A DNA stretch of 23,067 bases from Bacteroidota bacterium (GTDB taxonomy: Bacteria > Bacteroidota > Bacteroidia > Bacteroidales > Porphyromonadaceae), in the NCBI GenBank assembly GCA_023388555.1, contig JAEWGA010000019.1, forward strand, positions 1 through 23,067, written 5' to 3'. This document shows positions 22,272 to 23,067 of the stretch, in pieces; within the stretch, counting starts at the first letter, position 1; every line of letters starts with the position of its first letter. A program made the translations under genes and the position numbers. The notes beneath the pieces are model-generated. The model did not search any database and was not told where the DNA came from. It saw only the letters and a program-made list of their open reading frames with translations.

Positions 22272-22680
22272 ATAAAACGCTCCAAAATCGGAGCAAAAAA
22301 AAATGGACGAGATTTGGAGTGACAATTGGGGTAAAAATTGGGGGCAATTTTAGAGGTAAAATGGAGGTAAAAATGGGGTGATTTTTGGGGTAAGAGGGCA
22401 ACCGCCCGCAATCCCTTTACAGGAGCGGGTTTGCGAGGGGTGTTAAAAGTTGTGCAAAAATAACTGCGCTTTCTTTTTCAACAAACTGCGCTTTTCGTTA
22501 CGACAAACTGCGCTTTCTTTTTCAAAGGACTCCGCGGATACTTTTTTTTCCTCCCTCAAAAGCCCCCAAATTTTGCCCCCCAAAAACTCCCCAAAGACCA
22601 TCCTAAAACACCTCCTTAAAACACCACCCTAAAACTCGTCCAATTTCATCCCTAAATTTCCACCTAAAATCGGGTTTTAT
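22272..22680. repeat. Imperfect 409-bp inverted element with G-rich and C-rich arms
   Basis: The ends carry a 7-bp inverted pair, ATAAAAC (22272-22278) and GTTTTAT (22674-22680). An inner 8-bp pair is TGGACGAG (22304-22311) and CTCGTCCA (22635-22642). The left arm (about 22315-22398) is a degenerate run of units of about 12 bp resembling GGGGTAAAAATT. The right arm (about 22549-22670) is its C-rich counterpart, with units like CCCCAAAATTTT. Pairing is patchy rather than continuous. No coding frame is credible. Possible readings are a decayed MITE-like element, a genus-specific intergenic repeat or a structured locus; copy number elsewhere in the genome would decide. Confidence 0.45.
22462..22527 (+). 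repeat. Three tandem 22-bp repeats
   Basis: Copies at 22462-22483, 22484-22505 and 22506-22527 each begin AACTGCGCTTT. The first and third are identical over their first 20 bases (ending TTTTTCAA), and the middle copy diverges in its second half (TCGTTACGACA). They lie in the centre of the larger inverted element. There are no spacers, so this is not a CRISPR array. Confidence 0.85.
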
Positions 22681-22889
22681 AGATCTAATAAGCTGGTGTT
22701 GAAAAGGTAATAATAAGCTTGCTCGGCGAAGGGGAACGAATAGGAAACGAGCGAAGTTCACTTTCTTTCTTTATTCTACAACCCTTCAAAGGACTCTTAA
22801 TTCTCTCTTGCAAAGACACTGCTTTTAGGACAGAAGAGATTGTATTACCTTGAATTTCTCTTCGCTAAAACTCATAATAAAGCATACTC
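22681..22889. other. Non-coding stretch between the inverted element and the 22-bp operator-like repeats
   Basis: About 200 AT-leaning bases have no supported gene, no exact promoter match on the plus strand and only weak short inverted pairs (for example GCTCG/CGAGC near 22721-22753). I see nothing in it that I can name. Confidence 0.4.
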
Positions 22890-22933
22890 GCATACAGAAT
22901 TACCCTTTCGGGCATACAGAATTACCCTTTCGG
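22890..22933 (+). repeat. Two perfect tandem 22-bp repeats beside a promoter
   Basis: Units 22890-22911 and 22912-22933 are identical (GCATACAGAATTACCCTTTCGG). The second runs into a small hairpin TACCC-TTTC-GGGTA at 22923-22936 that touches the predicted -33 element. A 22-bp period places both copies on about the same face of the DNA helix, as for paired regulator sites. A regulatory role is inference. Confidence 0.85.
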
Positions 22934-22935
22934 GT

Positions 22936-22967
22936 ATTGCAAGGATGCATATAAGATGAGAATTTTG
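22936..22967 (+). promoter_or_regulatory. Candidate promoter of the right-edge gene
   Basis: ATTG (22936-22939), a 20-bp spacer, then GAATTTTG (22960-22967): each box is one base from the Bacteroidota consensus TTTG / TAnnTTTG. It would give a leader of about 27 nt before the ATG at 23001. The two tandem 22-bp repeats end two bases upstream of it. Confidence 0.45.
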
Positions 22968-23000
22968 TCGGCGTAAATGTCTAATCAAAATAATATTCAG

Positions 23001-23067
23001 ATGCAACGATACGAAGGAAATCGAATCTACATTTCCGACGAAGATCAAATAAAAATCAAAGGTTTTC
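23001..23067 (+). CDS. Start of a gene cut by the right edge; possibly a ThiF/HesA-type E1-like protein
   Basis: Only 22 codons are visible, beginning MQRYEGNRIYISDEDQ from the ATG at 23001 and open to the window end. The opening pattern of an R/Y-rich start, then NR-x-Y-x-S and an acidic run before IKIKGF, recalls Bacteroidota proteins of the ThiF/MoeB/HesA adenylyltransferase family. These normally continue into a glycine-rich nucleotide-binding loop that lies outside this window. The assignment rests on memory of family openings and is weak. A near-consensus promoter and a pair of tandem 22-bp repeats lie just upstream, which supports the view that a gene begins here. Confidence 0.4.
   Translation, partial: MQRYEGNRIYISDEDQIKIKGF

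Noticed and set aside
22213..22632. Two short open frames (62 and 60 codons) in the repeat region
   Set aside because: Both are translations of simple G/C-rich repeats and tandem 22-bp units, with low-complexity products.
22462..22933. Possible CRISPR array
   Set aside because: The repeats are directly tandem without spacers, there are two unrelated units, and no cas genes are in the window.

Overview
This 23 kb window looks like chromosomal DNA of a Bacteroidota bacterium, most likely order Bacteroidales. The reasons are: promoter-like sites of the form TTTG-N20-TAnnTTTG (two exact matches); a lipoprotein resembling the glutaminyl cyclase of Porphyromonas-type bacteria; and a typical anaerobic central-metabolism gene set (pyruvate phosphate dikinase, class I Fe-S fumarase, pta-ackA). 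I cannot name genus or species. Most of the window is housekeeping sequence. I see no rRNA or tRNA gene, CRISPR array, insertion sequence, phage gene or recognisable defence system.

Region 1 (1-4220, minus strand): an oxidative pentose phosphate operon in the order gnd, zwf, pgl, then a partial multi-pass membrane protein running off the left edge. Genes are 18 bp apart or overlap by 4 and 8 bp. Region 2 (4609-9732, minus): ppdK lies downstream of a class A penicillin-binding protein, and ppdK ends in a perfect 21-bp hairpin. Region 3 (9733-10534): an 800-bp intergenic stretch that resolves into a possible fumarase terminator, a perfect Bacteroidota promoter, about 250 nt of apparently non-coding RNA, a terminator, and a separate promoter for the PBP gene. 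Region 4 (10535-14637, minus): class I fumarase with its own perfect promoter, then the pta-ackA acetate/ATP operon.

Region 5 (14763-17943, minus): an envelope-flavoured cluster made of a KdsD-like SIS-domain sugar-phosphate isomerase without CBS domains, a nucleotide pyrophosphatase-like lipoprotein and a GT4-type glycosyltransferase. Region 6 (18020-21906, plus), divergent from region 5: a tight four-gene operon of an M16 zinc peptidase, a glutaminyl cyclase-like M28 lipoprotein, sufE and pdxB, closed by a clear terminator. Region 7 (21907-23000): about 1.1 kb of strand-biased, repeat-rich non-coding DNA. It holds an imperfect 409-bp inverted element, three tandem 22-bp repeats, and two perfect tandem 22-bp repeats next to a predicted promoter. 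That promoter faces the start of a new plus-strand gene, possibly ThiF-like, cut by the right edge.

Together the genes describe NADPH and pentose supply, pyruvate/PEP interconversion, the fumarate and acetate branches of mixed-acid fermentation, cell-wall synthesis, envelope modification and cofactor supply (Fe-S, PLP). The least explained parts are the orphan transcription unit at about 10065-10353 and the repeat region at 22272-22967.
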